Positions 6,418-7,026 of a DNA stretch of 7,026 bases are shown one piece after another (the first letter of the stretch is position 1; every line of letters begins with the position of its first letter). Origin of the DNA: Pseudomonadota bacterium (GTDB lineage Bacteria; Desulfobacterota; Syntrophia; Syntrophales; UBA5619); contig JAHIMW010000229.1 of the NCBI GenBank assembly GCA_018896355.1, positions 1 to 7,026 of the forward strand. The letters run 5' to 3'. The position numbers and the translations under genes were made by a program. The notes beneath the pieces were generated by a model, which worked only from the letters and a program-made list of their open reading frames with translations, was not told the origin of the DNA and did no database searches.

Positions 6418-7026
6418 TTAAAGATGCTGCGTCATCGAAAGATCCCTGATGGTAAGCTCACATGTCTCGCAGTGAAAATTCTTATCCAGCTTGTTTCCGC
6501 AACGGCACACCCACCCCATCTGCCTCGCCGGGTTTCCCGCCATCAGGGCATAATCAGGGACGTCATGGGTGACCACGGCCCCCGCGCCGACGAAGGCATG
6601 GCTTCCGATGGCGTTTCCACAGATAATCGTGCAGTTCGCGCCCAGCGTTGCGCCCTTTTTAACAAGGGTCGGCCTGGCCTCGGACATGCGCCGGATGTGG
6701 GCGCGGGGGTTAAAGACGTTCGTAAAGACCATGCCCGGTCCGCAGAAGACGTCATCTTCCAGGGTGACGCCTTTATAGATGGAAACGTTATTTTGAATCC
6801 TGCATCCTTTTCCGATGGTGACGTCCGGTCCGATGACCACATTCTGGCCTATGTTGCAGTATTCTCCAATCGCGCAGCCCCCGAGTATGTGAGAGAAATG
6901 CCAGATACGGGTGCTGTTTCCAATCGTTACACCGTCATCGATCCATGCCGTTTCATGGACAAAGTATGGCGGCTGATCTGTGGATTCCGGTAATCCGGCG
7001 GCTGGTCTTTTCAGGGAGACAGCCTT
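6418..7026 (-). CDS. Left-handed beta-helix sugar N-acetyltransferase, WbpD/WlbB-like, with C-terminal zinc-ribbon-like tail (5' end outside window)
   Basis: The frame is open to the right edge with no ATG, GTG or TTG start in the visible end, so 202 residues are seen and the start lies outside. GTG at 6840 is internal. Residues about 27-165 show hexapeptide repeats of the left-handed beta helix (IGNSTR, IGEYCN, IGPDVT, IGKGCR, LGANCT). IWHFSH at 41-46, QNNVSIYKGVTLEDDVFCGPGMVFTN split around 78-102, and DVPDYALMAGNPARQMGW at 155-172 closely match WbpD/WlbB, which use acetyl-CoA to acetylate the 3-amino group of a UDP-amino-sugar acid. FdtC/QdtC-type dTDP-3-amino-sugar acetyltransferases are the main alternative. 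After the helix, Cys174, Cys176, Cys186 and Cys189 (CRCG...CETC) form a likely zinc ribbon. About 20 visible residues precede the first typical YFVHETAWID segment. No partner aminotransferase or oxidase is in the window. Confidence 0.87.
   Translation of the reverse strand, partial: KAVSLKRPAAGLPESTDQPPYFVHETAWIDDGVTIGNSTRIWHFSHILGGCAIGEYCNIGQNVVIGPDVTIGKGCRIQNNVSIYKGVTLEDDVFCGPGMVFTNVFNPRAHIRRMSEARPTLVKKGATLGANCTIICGNAIGSHAFVGAGAVVTHDVPDYALMAGNPARQMGWVCRCGNKLDKNFHCETCELTIRDLSMTQHL

Noticed and set aside
6424..6993. Plus-strand frame of 189 codons
   Set aside because: Antisense to the beta-helix acetyltransferase, whose repeats and motifs are unmistakable.

Overview
This 7,026-base window looks like part of a bacterial surface-glycan locus (O-antigen, capsule or exopolysaccharide type). 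It holds seven protein-coding genes and no RNA gene, CRISPR array or recognisable mobile element. The bacterial assignment rests on Shine-Dalgarno sites, overlapping genes, TTG starts and a WbpD/WlbB-type acetyltransferase. The lineage cannot be fixed from sequence alone. The TPR-tailed membrane protein and the sugar-gene mix would fit a Gram-negative anaerobe such as a Desulfobacterota relative, but that is a low-confidence guess.

Layout. From 1 to 693 (+) lies the C-terminal part of a polytopic membrane protein ending in TPR repeats; it is AT-rich and cut by the left edge. After a 24-bp convergent gap, everything else is on the minus strand. In transcription order, right to left, these genes are: a left-handed beta-helix acetyltransferase cut by the right edge (7026-6418); an 84-bp spacer with a strong GC hairpin; then five genes packed head to tail. 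The five are an epimerase/dehydratase with an intact active site (6333-5377), a second epimerase-like SDR with an altered active site (5380-4433), an FAD-dependent oxidoreductase of the UDP-galactopyranose mutase/HemY-like group (4440-3010), a class I SAM methyltransferase (3013-2396) and a GT-C family membrane glycosyltransferase (2387-718).

All of the first three junctions among these five genes overlap by 4 to 8 bases, and the last is an ATGA overlap or a near-abutment depending on the start used. This implies one translationally coupled transcript. A reasonable inference is that the SDRs and the flavoenzyme convert a nucleotide- or lipid-linked sugar, the methyltransferase decorates it or a pathway intermediate, and the GT-C enzyme uses a polyprenyl-phosphate-linked sugar at the membrane. 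The substrate is not determinable from the window.

The most notable points are three. A one-base frameshift in a five-C run of the glycosyltransferase separates its first membrane helix from the rest of the protein. The second SDR has Asn where the catalytic Lys of YxxxK should be. The hairpin in front of the cassette pairs better as minus-strand RNA than as plus-strand RNA.
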